A stretch of 64,000 nt of DNA from Caenorhabditis elegans (GCF_000002985.6 NC_003283.11:4960001-5024000), one strand, 5' to 3'. Positions 23,910 through 37,047 are shown, counted from the stretch's first letter. Numbers and translations are program-made. Notes: a model not told the origin generated them from the letters alone.

Positions 23910-26900
23910 CTAATTCCACTCGAGAACGTGGAACTCGGCAAGACACACAAAAATCACAAAATTGATGAAAATGAAAATAAGAGCAACTGCGTGGGGCCAT
24001 CTCACGGTGAACCTTTCGATGAAAAGTGCCACAAATGTTGTGACAAGAGAGATTCCAAGAAAGAGGAGAAGAATACGGTATACTGGATTGATAATAAGGT
24101 CAATTTGTTTTCCTTGCGCGGAAGCAATAGTGAATGGGAGTCCGAATCCAATGAGCAAGTCTGAAAAAAAATAAACATGTTGATATAGTTTTTACAACAA
24201 AAAATTTCGTAGAACTTCATAGATCACAAAAATAATATTGGAGAAACTCCAAACAGTCTACTTGTTTGTTTATTCACTTTTCTCAATTTTGTTTGGAATG
24301 TTTTTAGTTTGTAAAAATATCAAAATTCTTTGCACTGGGGATCTGGAATTCAGGAACCACATTCCTGATGGTGTTCTCCAAGCCGGGGACTGTGGCCTGT
24401 AATCCACCCGTAGATTTCTCCACTTCCCAGTTAAGTTCTAGATTGCTAGCGGACTCCACTATCAAGTTGTCACCGCTTATTTGTTTCACAATATACTCTA
24501 AAGACTTACTGAAAAGCGGGCCTCCAATTGCAGCAGCCATAGCCATCTTTGGGTATCCTTGCTTGATAACCGCAATATCCGCGACAATATCCCCAATGCA
24601 ATCACTCCATGACATCACAGTCAATCCCAACAATTCTTGCGACAATCCAGTCACGACACCGACCATTGTCATTACACTAATAATTTCATTTGCGGTTGCG
24701 TAGATCCATGCTATTGACATAAGAAAACCAAGGTACGAGTATACTTCCTTGTGGTATTTTAACTCTTTGTTGAGTGGGAGAAAGCATAGAGCCAACAAAG
24801 CAATGGTTGCGGAAAATGCGAGTCCGTAGAGCCAGAGGCCAGGGCTCCCGTCGAATGGCTTCAAGTTGATTACTGAAATTTAGATGAAGAATGATATGGG
24901 TAAAACTTGAGATATCCTTACTTTGAATAGAAAATAACGCAAATTGAATTGAAGCGAAGCAATGAAGAAGAAATAGGGGCTTGCACCAGCTCATTTCATT
25001 TGAAGGAATTGTCATTTTCATAAAGAATGATGGAATAATCTGAAAATTAAAATATTCCTAACTTCAATTGGATACCGGGAAACTTACTCTGATGATCATG
25101 ATAATCTTCACAAAAATATTCATCTCGCTGAACTCCTCACGTGATGGCCATGGCTTCAGGTGATAAAGAAGATCGATGATCCAGTCTCGAGATCTCCATG
25201 TTGTAAGCTCTCGGAACTCAAATTCAGTAGCAGCCAAACTCATTTGATCGTGAGAAGTGAAGACTGTATGATGAGCATACGCGAACTCTTCTTCTCTTCC
25301 TTCATCATCGCTGCTTTCCATTTCATCAAGAGTTTTCATACTTTCAAGATCAGTGTCTAAGGTTTCTGAAAATTAAATTAATTTAAAATTTCAATATGAA
25401 CTAACTATCAAACTCACTATTTCTAAAGATCAATGAAATCATTCTGTTGCGCTTCAGTGTAAGCTCATCTGCATCCAAACTTTCACTGAACCCTTCATTC
25501 ACAAATCCTTGCTTCTTATTTTCGATGGATTGTATCTTGTTGGTTCTGTTCAATTTCTTCATGAATCGAGATAGTCCAACCATAACATGAAACAAAGTGG
25601 AGACGGACATGCTCTCCGTTTTCTTTTCCAACTTTTCACAGATTGGCATGTTAGAGGCAACACTTTCTGGTCGGGAAATGGCCGATTCATCATCTTTTTC
25701 ACTTTCCAGCTGCTTCTTCTTTTTCAAGTTCTTCCGCCGAGTACGGTAGATACTGAAAGCGATTACAGTCAACAAATAAACTGCGTAGATTCCCAGGAAT
25801 GCTGAAAATTATGGTATAAAGATTAGGATATTGAATTTTATTCTTACTTGCTGGCATCCAAACTTCAATCTTGTCAAATTTCAAGAAACAGAATGTAATG
25901 AAAGCAAGAGTGATCATGTAGAAAATCAAGTCTCGAAGAGTTGGAATAATCTGAAACCAATAAGAATTTATTTTTTGAATGGTTTTCTTTTTAACTTACG
26001 GCAACTTTAAAAGATTTTGTAAAAATAATGATGGCAAGAACCACAGTAGTAACAAAAATACTTGTACCAAATAAATCACCGAGAGCCAGGGCAGCCTTGG
26101 GTTTAGGAGTTGATAAAACAGATGAAATAGATCCAAAAACATCTGGAGCTCCATTTCCAAACGCCAGAAATGTGACACCCTGGAATTGTTTAATAAAATG
26201 GGGAGCCTTAAAGTAGGGTACATACCGCTATAGATTCACTCATTTTTAGATGAGTTACAATTCCAGAAATAGAAGGACAGAAGAAATCATCAGCGATGGT
26301 TGACATAACAACAAAAAGGAAGATGAGATATATGATTCCAACGATGATTAAGACGACCTGAAAAGTTTTATTTTAAATCAAAATCTTTTGCTTGAGAAAA
26401 AATAGTTTTCATCGAAAATTATAATTTCTAAAGGGTACTGAAAAGTATGATCATGTCAGTAGGGAAATTTGTTTAATTTCAATTTTTGTTATGAAAAGTT
26501 TCCAAAAAAATTTTGAATTTTTCAATTTATTTTGGTGATGTGGTAAATATTGGTAAAGACTTTCCCTTAATTAAAAAAAAATCTACAAATTTTGCATTTT
26601 AAATGCGTTCAAACCACTTGTGCTTGAACATGGTAAGCCTACAATTATGCTCGAAATAACTCAAAAATCCCATATTTTTGGAAAATTTAGAAATTTACCA
26701 AACTTTGACTGAAAATTTTTAAAGCAATTGATAGTAATATTAACTCATGGTGGACCTTCTTTAAACTTTTCAGAAACCCACCCTAGCTCCAATATTGTAC
26801 TGACACTTGACATAATGGGACCATGTAAGGTATCCACCGCCTTCACAGGAATCTTGATTACATTTGATATATGCACATTTTTCTGAATGCTTTTAAATTT

Positions 26901-27156
26901 ATATTTTAAATTGAAAGAATTTAAATATAATTTTCTGAAACTCCAAAAGCATACCTTCCGACGTCCAACCTTTGTGCAATTCACATTCAGAAGCTGCACA
27001 CATTTCCGCAGTGAACGGCATTCCATCGTACATGGAAGCATTTCTGGCCATAGTAATCGTTGGATAGTCATAATTTTCATATTCGTATCCAAGGAGAGAA
27101 TTTGTACCAACAATTGATATACTCAAAAGCCCAAAGAGCCATATTATTTTCCCCAT
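23910..27156 (-). CDS. NCLX-type mitochondrial Na+/Ca2+ exchanger, copy A
   Basis: Ten exons: 26955-27156, 26782-26882, 26226-26357, 26000-26179, 25848-25950, 25418-25801, 25088-25365, 24922-25039, 24510-24872 and 23910-24160, giving 703 residues. An N-terminal signal-like helix is followed by a Cys-rich segment (ECELHKGW, KCNQDSCEGGGYL). The first alpha repeat has VTFLAFGNGAPDVFGSI. A long charged loop with Lys-rich and acidic parts follows. The second alpha repeat reads MSWSDCIGDIVAD, and the protein ends in four or five membrane helices. Family knowledge: CCX/NCLX exchangers move Ca2+ against Na+ or Li+ across the inner mitochondrial membrane. The pair with copy B is probably C. elegans ncx-8 and ncx-9. 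Which is which I cannot resolve. An Asp stands at residue 590 where copy B has Asn. Confidence 0.88.
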
Positions 27157-27189
27157 GAGAAGGAGTTTGAAATTTAGTTGAAACGAGGA

Positions 27190-27247
27190 AAAGTAATAAT
27201 TGTTTGTCCGTGTTCTTCGATATTTATACGGTAGGGAAGGTGGGGCC
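27190..27247 (-). promoter_or_regulatory. Conserved core promoter of exchanger A
   Basis: Read on the minus strand, GGCCCCACCTTCCC is followed by a TATA-like CGTATAAATATCG, then ACGGACAAACAATTATTAC, ending about 35 bases before the ATG. The same block, with few changes, stands before exchanger B at 35261-35325, although the flanks differ. Conservation between paralogues beyond the coding region suggests a shared promoter or leader element. Confidence 0.55.
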
Positions 27248-28058
27248 TAACTCTAAGAAAAGACGAAAAGAACACAAGATCTTCGGGGAAAAAACCAAAT
27301 AATGACCAACCTCCTTGCAACCTATTCTCAGACGAGGAGAAGTAGTAGGTCAAACTTTTGTCAATCGTAGAACACAATTCTGTAGCCTACGATGAATGAA
27401 TAAAAGAAATAAGTCAGGTGAGAAGGAGTGGGAAGTTATGTTAATTGAAACAAATAAAATGTGTACCCATGGGGTATTTTAAAATTACTACCGGTCGTTG
27501 AATGGACTTTAGCAAACAGTTAGTGGGACAGTCTGTAGACGCGATACCTGTGGGTTTCAAGCTTTTCTGCATACAATGTATATGTGTTGTAGAACAATGA
27601 GTAATTTAAATTGATCGAGAGATGATCTACTAATTCTCATGTAGCCAACTGATTCTGATTCACCATATTTTTCGATTTTGAAAAGTTTTGTTTTGATGAT
27701 CCGATTGGTTTTGAGTTTGAATGTCATTTTTAAAGGTGAGTAATACAGTGTAATCCTACAAGGGATTACTTTTGTTTATTTTTACTATCATCAGTAAATT
27801 ACAACTTTTAACTTTGCTTATAACAGATAATTCAATGATCACTTCCGAACCTGGCAAAAACTACTGCTTCACTTTGACAGCTGATATCTTGGTTGTTTGG
27901 CTTTCATTAGTTTTTTCAAAAAATTTCAAACTGTGAAATTAAGATAAAAAAGAATATAATAATATGTATTCGTGTTTGTATTTTTAAATGTTTTTGATAA
28001 GATCAAAGATAACGGAGATGAGAGCTGCTGAAGTAGAGCAAAGAAATAGAGCAAATCT
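27248..28058. other. Upstream region of exchanger A
   Basis: Non-coding, with no recognised repeat. It probably holds distal regulatory sequence for the exchanger gene. Confidence 0.35.
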
Positions 28059-28244
28059 CACGTGGTGTCAGGCTGTCCCATAACGGTTTGATCTACAAAA
28101 AATGCGGGAATTTTTTCACCAAAAAATGGGACGTCAGCACGTTCTTAACCATGCGAAATCAGTTTAGAAGTCTGCGTCTAAACTCCCGCGATTCTCGTAG
28201 ATCTACGTAGATCAAACCCAAATGGGACTCTCCGACACCACGTG
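28059..28244. mobile_element. Palindromic MITE-like element, copy 2
   Basis: A 186-bp unit bounded by CACGTG. It is the inverted-orientation relative of the element at 6530-6716, with the same arms (TTTGATCTAC, AAAAAATGCGGGA, GTAGATCTACGTAGATC) and centre. Not coding. Confidence 0.75.
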
Positions 28245-30234
28245 GAATCTGCGATATATGCACTTGTTATGTAAAAACCGCGATATTCAAATGGATTGCA
28301 ATTGTGGTCTTCAATTTTTTTTCTTCAAAATTTATTAAAAACCAATATGCCCAAAATTGTCATTTTCAAGAATTTTCTCTACTACAATTCTTGGATTTCC
28401 AAAATTAGATAAAACCTTTCTAAATTCTACTAAAAAGTGTGAAAATTTCCGAACCAATTTGATTATTTTCCAAGTTAACATTTTTTGTATAGACAAGACT
28501 ATTGAAGGCGTTCAATCAATAATATTGGAATTCGCTACCTCGTGTCTTTGATCAAGGATTAAATTTCTTTTTTTTAATGATACGTCTTTAGGTATTGATA
28601 GGAAAGTAGAAAATAAAACAATGGAAAAAAAACCATTTGTTGGCCTGTGTGATGAACGATAGGCACGGCAAAAATGAGTGCGCTAGGGGGGAACATTGTA
28701 GGTTTGAAAAATCTATAAATGAAAGTGTATCAAAAAGTCAAACTAAACTCTGGTTAAATATTTCAGCGATATTTTTACTTTAGAGAGTACATGATGGCAG
28801 GTTTCTAGAAAAAGCAAAGAAAAACCAAACTGTTTAGACTAGATCAACACTAAATTTAATTCTTCTTCGAATTTTAAAAAATTTAAAAAAAAATAGGTAC
28901 TTGTGCAAGGTATCTCTTTTTAAAATAATTCATTTTGAAAAATAAAAATTTGATTAATTTCAAAAAAAAAAAAAACATTATACAACCACCTGAAAAATTA
29001 AAAAAAAACTGTGAAGCAAATAGGAAAAGTTTAAATTTTGATGTTTAAAGATTTTTCAAAATTTATGGTCAAAGTTATAGCCAAATGTCAAAAAAAGAGA
29101 AGTTTTTTTGAGTAATTTCGAACACCGCAGGCTTCAACCATTAAAATGTTTAAACACAAAAATTAAAATGCAATTTGAAAAATGAAACTCGTATAAAAAT
29201 ATTGAATTTTTACACTTTTGACTGTGACACATCAAAAATTAAAATTTTTTGAAACGATTTTCTGTAATTTTTTAACATTTCAGACGATTTTATTCTCCAT
29301 TTTAAGATTTTTGATCTATTTCGTTCCAACTTATCAAGTGCAAACGGAACTAAAAAATGTGATGCTCTCTTTGATAAGTAGTAAAAACAGAGTAATTCTT
29401 TGTTAATCTGGGGTTTCCTCATTAAAACCAACTTCCTTTTCTCTTTCCTTAACTGGTACACGGCTTCACGGAACAGGTACAAGTGAAAACCGAAAAGTTT
29501 GCTCCGCGGAAAATACGCTGTTGATTGTTTTTTTATTGGTAAGAGCTCAGACAGTCCGAGGACAAATGAAAAAGTGTAGGTGAAAAACAAGCAATAATAC
29601 TGAGATTGTTGACTGACTTCTTGTATTTGACATACTTCACATAGTTTTTCAATGGTTTCTGTTGACATCATTTTTAGGGTACAGAAACACGTGAAGCGGG
29701 GGATGACCATAGAACGAGAGTTCACGGTGAGAAGAAGAAAGTTTTTAAAGATATTTTTATGTTTCCTATAAAATGTAGAGTCTCAATCAATTCAGTTAAA
29801 GTGGTGATAAAAAATATTGAGTCCACAGAAAAGGTACCTAAATAATTTCTGACATAGTTGGAAGACTACCAAATTTTCCAGAAAATTTGTATTAGAAACA
29901 TAAATTCGAGCACTTCTGCAGGCCCTCAGAATGTTCAAAACCAATAAAAATCGGAACGCAATTAAAAATATAAAACACGTAGAAATTTTTTTCGGCCGTT
30001 TTTCGACCGTTAATACAAAATTTGAAATTTTTCCAGAAGCGTTGTTCTATGATAGCTGACGATTTTAGCATATAAGCTGGTTTTATTAATGTTTAAGAAG
30101 AACAAGAGACAACAAATTTTGTATATCGAAACGTCAATATGATGTTAAAATACAAAAAATTGACTGTGAAAATCAATTTAATGAATACTCGTATAATGAT
30201 TATGCAAAAAAAAGCAAAAGCTAAGAGTGAGTCT
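28245..30234. other. Intergenic region with one long unassigned frame
   Basis: Mostly AT-rich. A 171-codon minus-strand frame (29210-29725) is Lys/Phe/Tyr-rich, matches no family I know and has no splice partners. It is more likely chance or an old relic than a gene. Confidence 0.3.
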
Positions 30235-30735
30235 CTAGTTCCAAACCAAAATTTGGAATTCGGACAAGCAGATAAAAACTACAAAGGCTACAAAAATGGA
30301 AATCAATAGATATGCGTGAGGACGTCGAACAGTAAAACCTTGTGAAAAGGGCGATGAAAGTTGTTACCAAAGAAATTCCAAGGAAAAGCATTAGTAATCT
30401 GTAAACTGGGCTACTTTGAAAACTCAGTTGTTAAAATTTTCATTTCAAAAAATTTCAAGAAATTTTTAATTTTCAGAATGTTATAATAGTACATCATTCA
30501 GCAGAACATCGAATCAATTCTAGATATTTAAAAAATTTACAGGTGCTACACCTCATTTTGAGTCAATGTTAAAGTCATATCTTAGATTTAAAAATTCCAG
30601 AATATCCACTTTGATAATTAGGGGTTTATTGAAAGTTCTCAAAATGAAAAAAAAAACCCTGTTCATATCACTGTAGACTTACTGAAAAGAGGTTCACCGA
30701 TAGCAGCTGCCATTGCCATTTTCGAGTATCCCTTT
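30235..30735 (-). pseudogene. Relic of a third NCLX-type exchanger (last two exons)
   Basis: About 30235-30415 is clearly homologous to the last exon of copies A and B. On the plus strand it shares blocks such as GGACGTCG.ACAGTAAA and ATTCCAAGGAAAAGCAT. 30680-30735 matches the end of exon 9, including the ACTTACTGAAAAG donor region and the GCAGCTGCCATTGCCATTTT block that encodes KMAMAAAIG. The body between is interrupted and carries stops. The relic ends at a poly-T tract at 30736 that starts a tandem repeat. It shows that the exchanger array once had three members. Confidence 0.75.
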
Positions 30736-31050
30736 TTTTTTTTTTTTTTTTAAATAAACTTCTGTACAAGCTAGCATATTTCGTTTAGCATTTTCTGGTA
30801 CATTTGACTATGCTGAACAGTTTTTTGAAATAAAAAAAAAAGACTTCATATGATTTTCCCATACTTTTAAATTTTTGAAAATAGCAGCTTCTGGTTAATT
30901 TCTGAATTTTTTAAAATAAACTTCCGTACAAGCTAGCATACTTCGTTGAGCATTTTCTGGTATATTTGACTATGCTGAACAGTTTTTTGAAATAAAAAAG
31001 AATGACTTCATATGATTTTCAATTTGAATGTTCCACAGATTTTAAAAATG
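30736..31050. repeat. Tandem repeat of about 160 bp, two copies
   Basis: Units contain GTACAAGCTAGCATA, TTTCTGGTA, CATGCTGAACAG-like and CATATGATTTT blocks. Two copies are about 160 bp apart. The same unit occurs as three copies at 62497-62935. It directly abuts the broken end of the exchanger relic. Confidence 0.7.
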
Positions 31051-31504
31051 ACCGAACAAAAAAAATAGTACCTTTAAAAAACTGGAAAATTTGTACTTCA
31101 CAATAAAACAAAATAAATTGAGTCAAAGTTTTGGGATGTGGCCAAATCTTCTGCAAATGTGGACTTCTGGAGTCATCTACATTGTTCGAATACAATTTGA
31201 ACGCAAAAAGTATGAAATTCGTTTAATGAAAATTGTTCCAAAATCTACAACACTGAAACACTATAGACTCGGAAACAGACAATTGCCGAATACAGAAATG
31301 TTACAAAAATGTTTTCAATTTCTTTTATCAACACAAAACTAAAAAATATTTTATTAGCTTTTCAAATAAATGCATAATTGGAAAGGGACAGAATAACATG
31401 AATATCGTTTTCAAAATAAAAGTTTCAGTTCACAAATACTCGTAGTGAAAAATATGCTGGAATGAGGTCAGAACACATAACTGAATTCACAAATATTGAA
31501 TTTC
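31051..31504. other. Intergenic region, nothing recognised
   Basis: 3' flank of exchanger B. An 83-codon plus-strand frame here has no recognisable features. Confidence 0.35.
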
Positions 31505-34500
31505 CTAATTCCATTCAAGAACATGGAACTCTGCAAGACAGATGAATATTAAAAATACAACGAAAATGAAGATGAGTAGGACTGCATGCGGACGTCGGAC
31601 AGTAAAGCGTTGAATAAAAAGAGCGACGAAGGTAGTGACAAGAGATATTCCAAGGAAAAGCATCAATAATCGATACACTGGATTGATGAGAAGTTCCATT
31701 TCTTTGCCTTGTGCAGCGGCAATAGTAAATGGGAGGCCAAATCCAATAAGCAGATCTGAAATAAAAAATTTTATTAACCCACTTGCTTTTCCAGAAGGTA
31801 ACATCGCGCAAATTATTTCACGAGGAAATTCAAGTTTCGTTAAACATGTTAATGTTCACATTTTATTGTGCTTTACAAAATAGCTAAAACATATAATTTG
31901 CTTTAATCCAAAAAAAATGTAATTGAAAAAATAATTTTCTGAAAATTAATCAATTGTGCGGAAATTCAAATTTTAAAGAAATTTCCATCTACTTTTTCTC
32001 ATTTTCAACGGCATTTTTCAGCATTGTAAATGGTACTGTAAATAATGTAATTATTCACAATACTCCTTTTAATTTTAAAACGTACTGAAAAGTGGACCAC
32101 CAATTGCAGCTGCCATTGCCATTTTTGGGTAACCCTGCTTCACAACTGCAATATCTGCCACAATATCCCCGATGCAATTGCTCCAGGCCATAATTGTTAA
32201 TCCCAATAACTCCATAGATAATCCAGTTACAACTCCGATCATAGTAACAACACTGACAATTTCATTTGATGTAGCATAAATCCATGCTATTGACATAAGA
32301 AAACCAAGGTAAGAGTATATTTCTTTATAGTATTTTTGCTCTTTGCTCAATGGTAAAAAGTACATAGCAACCATTGCGAGAATAGCTGAAAACCCGAGAC
32401 CGTAAAGCCAGAGGCCGGGACTTCCGTCGAATGGTTTCAATGTTATTACTGAAAAAATATTCAAAATTTTCTTAATGATTCAAAGTTTCAACGCTCACTT
32501 TGAATTGAAAAAAGAGCAAATTGAATGGAAGCAAAACAGTGAAGAATGAATAGTGGCTTACACCAACTCATTTCATTAGATGGAACTGTCAATTTAAAAA
32601 AGAATACTGGTACAACCTTAAAATTAATTCAGCCTTTTATCTTTCTTTTAAACCAAAAACTAACTTTTATAACCGTAACAATTTTGATGAAAATGTTCAT
32701 TTCGCTAAATTCGTCTCGACTTGGCCATGATTTCAAATGATTGAATAGATCCCACACCCAATCCCAAGATCGCCACGTTGTTATTTCAATTTCTTCAATT
32801 TCAGATGCAACCAAACTAATTTGGTCGTGAGAAGTGAACACAGTATGGTGGGCATATCCAAATTTCTCTTCTCTTCCCTCATCATCACTGCCATCCAAAT
32901 CAGCAAGACTTTCAAGACTTTCAAGGTCGGTTTCGAAAGTATCTGAAACTTATAGATTATATGAATGTTTAAGCAGTTTTCTGTTGTATTTCAGCTTGAA
33001 ACTTAATAAGCATGCGAAGGATGTCAAAGAAATGCCAGATGTTCAAACTAGGCCAACACAATAATTTTCCGATTTTTAGCGCGAATAAACATTTTTAAAA
33101 AGCTATACTTACTCTTTTTGAAGCAATTCTGCGTGTTCTAAATGCGTGAAAAAATGTACAGAAAATATTTCTGATAGCACTTCAATTTTTTTTGCTGTCA
33201 GAGAATAAATTTTGGGAGCTAACTTGTATATTTTCGCCATTTAGTTTTTTTTTAAATTTCACATACATTTTTCTTGATGAAAGTCAAGTACGAACTGTAT
33301 TCATTTCACCAGTTTATTTATTTTTCAAAAAAAAAAATCGATTTAACAGTAAAAAACTATTCTAAAAATTCGGGAGACCACTGCAAAGATTTCATAGATT
33401 CAATACTCACTTTGTTTGAAAATCGTTGATATTTTCCGTTCCGATGGAATGGAATAAGGTTCGCTGAATCCTAGATTCACAATTCCACGTTTTTCATTCT
33501 TATTGTCGTTATTGTTATTATTTGTAGTTCTCTTCAGATTTGCCCTAGTAAGATTCTTGATAAATTGCGAATATCCTATCATAAAATGAAACAAAGCTGA
33601 AACTGATATGGTCTCCTCTTTTAACTTCATGGCTCCAAAAATCGGAGTAGTCGAAGCAGCACTTGACGGTCGGGACAAAAAATCTTCCAATTCTTTATTT
33701 TTCTTTTTCAAATTTCGTTTTTTGCGATGAGTTCGATAGATTCCGAGTATAATCACTGTTACAACGTAGACTCCATATATTCCGAGAAACGCTGAACACA
33801 TTAATTTTGTTAAAGGTGAGTAACTTTAAGACATACTTGCAGGCATCCAAACTTCAATTTTATCAAACTTTAAAAAGCAGAAAACTATGAACGCCAGAGT
33901 AGTCATGTAGAAAATCAAGTCACGGAGAGTTGGAATGATCTGAAACAGATATATTATTGATTTAAAAACATTAGCATTTTATGACTCAAACTCACAGCCA
34001 CTTTGAAAGATTTCGTAAAAATGATTATTGCAAGAACTACAGTAGTGACAAAAATACTTGTTCCAAACAAATCTCCTAAAGCTAAATCGGCTTTAGGTTT
34101 TGGTGTAGTCAAAACTGAAGAAATTGAGCTAAAAACATCGGGCGCCCCGTTGCCAAAAGCCAAAAATGTTACTCCCTGAAAAATATCATTGGCTACTATT
34201 ATTGGTTGAAAAATATCATTGGACATACCGCAATAGATTCACTCATTCTCAAATGACTAACAATTCCAGAAATTGCTGGGCAGAAAAAGTCATCGGCAAT
34301 GGATGACATTATCACAAAAAGTATAATCAGATAGAGAATACCGAGAATTATTAGGATGACCTGAAATATATCGGATGAAAGTTTAGAGGAAAGTTACTCT
34401 GCAAATATTTAAAATATGTGTTTGAGAAGTTTTTGATAGAATTTTCAATTTTCTGGCCACAAAATTGTATAGTTAATTGCAATTTGTTTCTAAAAATATG

Positions 34501-35214
34501 TTATTTGCTCAATGAAAATAAATATAACATTAGAAATAAACCTGAAGTTTATTATCAGATTTTCGAGTGGCTGGAAGTGTTTACTTTCGGTGAATCAAAA
34601 TAATAATAGTTTTCAAAAAATCAATTTTGGTGGACTACCAAAATTATTAGTGACGAGCTTGACTATGAGTAGTTGATACATTTTCGGTTTATTGGGAGCA
34701 TAAAAATGTATTCTTTTTTGCAGGAAAAATTTGTAAAAAAAGGTAGAGAAAAAAATTTGATTTCTAAAAAAAACTGGCTCGAATATCATTGTGTAAAAGG
34801 TTTGATCATTTCCGTTGAAATTACTGTAGCATTAACTTGTAAAAAGGATTTGATTATCTCACCCTGACTCCAATATTATACTGACACTTTACATAATGAG
34901 ACCAAGTCAGGTATCCACCGCCTTCACAAGAATCTTGGTTGCATTTTATGTATTCGCATTTTTCTGGAAAAACAATTTAATAAAAATGCACGTTTTTTTC
35001 AAATAACAAATTTACCCTCTGAAGTCCATGACTTATCGATTAAACACTCTTCCGATGAGCACATTTCCTCATCAAAAGGGAATCCATCATAAATCGAAAA
35101 GTTTGTAGATCCGGGACTGGGATAGTCATAGCTCTGGTCGTATTCGTAAATTGAGCTGACTTCTATCAAAAAACAAAATATAAGAATCCACGAAAACCAT
35201 TTCAGTTTCCCCAT
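31505..35214 (-). CDS. NCLX-type mitochondrial Na+/Ca2+ exchanger, copy B
   Basis: Ten exons: 35016-35214, 34863-34963, 34229-34360, 33996-34175, 33837-33939, 33411-33791, 32665-32942, 32499-32616, 32086-32448 and 31505-31755, giving 701 residues. Exon lengths equal those of copy A except for exon 1 and exon 6, which are 3 nt shorter each. It has the same layout: signal-like N-terminus, Cys-rich lumenal segment, alpha-1 with GNGAPDVFSSI, a charged loop that here contains an Asn run, and alpha-2 with MAWSNCIGDIVAD. The acceptor of exon 8 is TTTTAAG rather than TTTCAG. A TTG triplet three codons upstream of the ATG keeps the frame open, but the ATG at 35214 aligns with copy A. One of the probable ncx-8/ncx-9 pair. 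Confidence 0.88.
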
Positions 35215-35260
35215 GTAACTCAATTGAGATGTAATTATAATAATAAAGTGTTTGGAAGAG

Positions 35261-35325
35261 TAAAAGTAGTAGTTGTTTGTCCGCGCGTTTTCACCGATAT
35301 TTATACGGAAGCGAGGGAGGGGCCT
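35261..35325 (-). promoter_or_regulatory. Conserved core promoter of exchanger B
   Basis: The minus strand carries GGCCCCTCCCTCGC, then CGTATAAATATCGG, then GGACAAACAACTACTAC. Order and spacing are as in the block before exchanger A (27190-27247). Confidence 0.55.
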
Positions 35326-37047
35326 ATCTGCTCAGTGAAGAAATGAGCACCGGGTCTTCTAACAAAACCAAACAAAATATAACTAACCCCTTACTTTTTT
35401 TCAGACAGGTCAATTGAACTTTCAACAAAGAACATATATTCTTATGCTAGTCTAGCGTAATCGTTTGGGGGTGGAAGAAGAGGAAGATTATGCAAATTAA
35501 ACTGAAAAGTGCATCCTGGTCGTTTGGTGGTCTTCCGTAAAGGTGAGTGGGTCGGTGGTAGCAAACGATATCAGTTTCGAACGGAGTATGTACTCAATTG
35601 ATGATATCATCAATGCGTGGTCAACTGTGAGAGATACAGAGAAAAAGGCTTCGATCAGCTGAGAAATATCACAGTTTCACAAAAAAGTACCCGGATTAAA
35701 TTGAGACCAAGCTTCTTGGCATATATTTGAATTGTCACTTTAATGACAATAATGAGTAATAATAATATAATAATTGATCTATAGATGAGCTTGCATTGTT
35801 ATGAGAATCTTTGATCGCAATACGTTGAGAGGGGCGTACTAAATTTGGACGAGAATTTTTGGAATGGGTTCCCATTTTTTTTAACGTTATCACAAAAATT
35901 AATGAATTTTCCTGACAACTCTGGAAACATTCATAGCATTAGTTTGATTTTGCAGCTTGAAATTGAATTTCCCGAGTAGCCAACGAAATTTACTAAACCA
36001 AATTTTACCGGAGAACTTCGACACTGGGTTGGCGATTTTTAGAGGCACTGGAACGCTTGAATGCCTGCCTAATTTCAAGCTTAATTGTTTTATTTTCAAC
36101 TAATTGATTGGAATGAGAGAATTAGAAGTTTGTCAATTTACAAAATAATGCAGAAAAGAGGCAAGAGGCCAGTAGGTTTCAGGCAGGCCCTCAAGCCGCG
36201 CCTGCCTTTTTTGGAAGCCCTAAACCAGGCATATAACATCATGATTTAAAATGCCTGACAGTTTGAAATCCAAATTTCCAAAGGGCCATACGAAAAACAA
36301 TAATGACTGTAATTTGTTTATGTATAAATTTCCGATAATACACAATTTTACCAATTTCTGATGTCACTTTTTCTGCTGAACCGTATGAACTCTCGAGCTC
36401 CACAACCCACGCGGGACACATACTTTGATCTCCAACTTCGCTTCGGGCCTTGATGTCTGTCTACCAGGCTGCCATTGCAAACATGATGTTCTTTCAAAAA
36501 TTAGTAAATACACACATTCAAATAATACAAGGAGATCAGTAAATTATGTTTGTTTTTCAGATCAACAAGTTGAGGTTCGTCGGAAGTCGGTATGGCATTT
36601 TTTTAGGTTTGTTTTTTTTGTGTTCTTCGGTGGGTTTGAAATAAAAATGATGTTCAGTGAGTGGTGGAAAGGAATTGAGTTACACAAGTTCAAGTAAATA
36701 TTTCAATTAAAACAATGATGTCTTATGGAAAAAATGGGATTCAGGGAACCCAATAACATGAAGTAAGTATCGGTAGGCACATCGATATGGAGGAAAGTAA
36801 GCGAGTAGGCAGGCACGTAGGTGTTTGTGAAGGTGTTACTTGTCGCTACTTGCTACTTGCTACTTGCGCTGTGTTGCCCGCTATCGCCTGCCAAAAGAGA
36901 CCTAAAAAACCAGAGTGGCCCAAAAACGGCGACGATTTTCATGACAGCTCTAATTGTTCAATTTTTACATTTTGGAAAGCTTATGACATAAAGAAATTGG
37001 GCCAATATGGCTGAGACCATAATAAATTTAACTATTTCATTTTCAAA
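35326..37047. other. Intergenic region between exchanger B and the UGT
   Basis: This holds AGGCAGGC-type low-complexity repeats near 36140-36220 and 36780-36820. It also holds the 3' flank of the UGT gene from about 36900, which is itself duplicated at 38213 onward. Short frames near 36239-36421 and 36425-36697 have no recognisable domain. Confidence 0.4.

Noticed and set aside
29210-29725. 171-codon minus-strand frame
   Set aside because: Lys/Phe/Tyr-biased, without family resemblance, splice partners or promoter context.
36239-36697. Short frames on both strands near 36.2-36.7 kb
   Set aside because: No domain or splice-consistent continuation.
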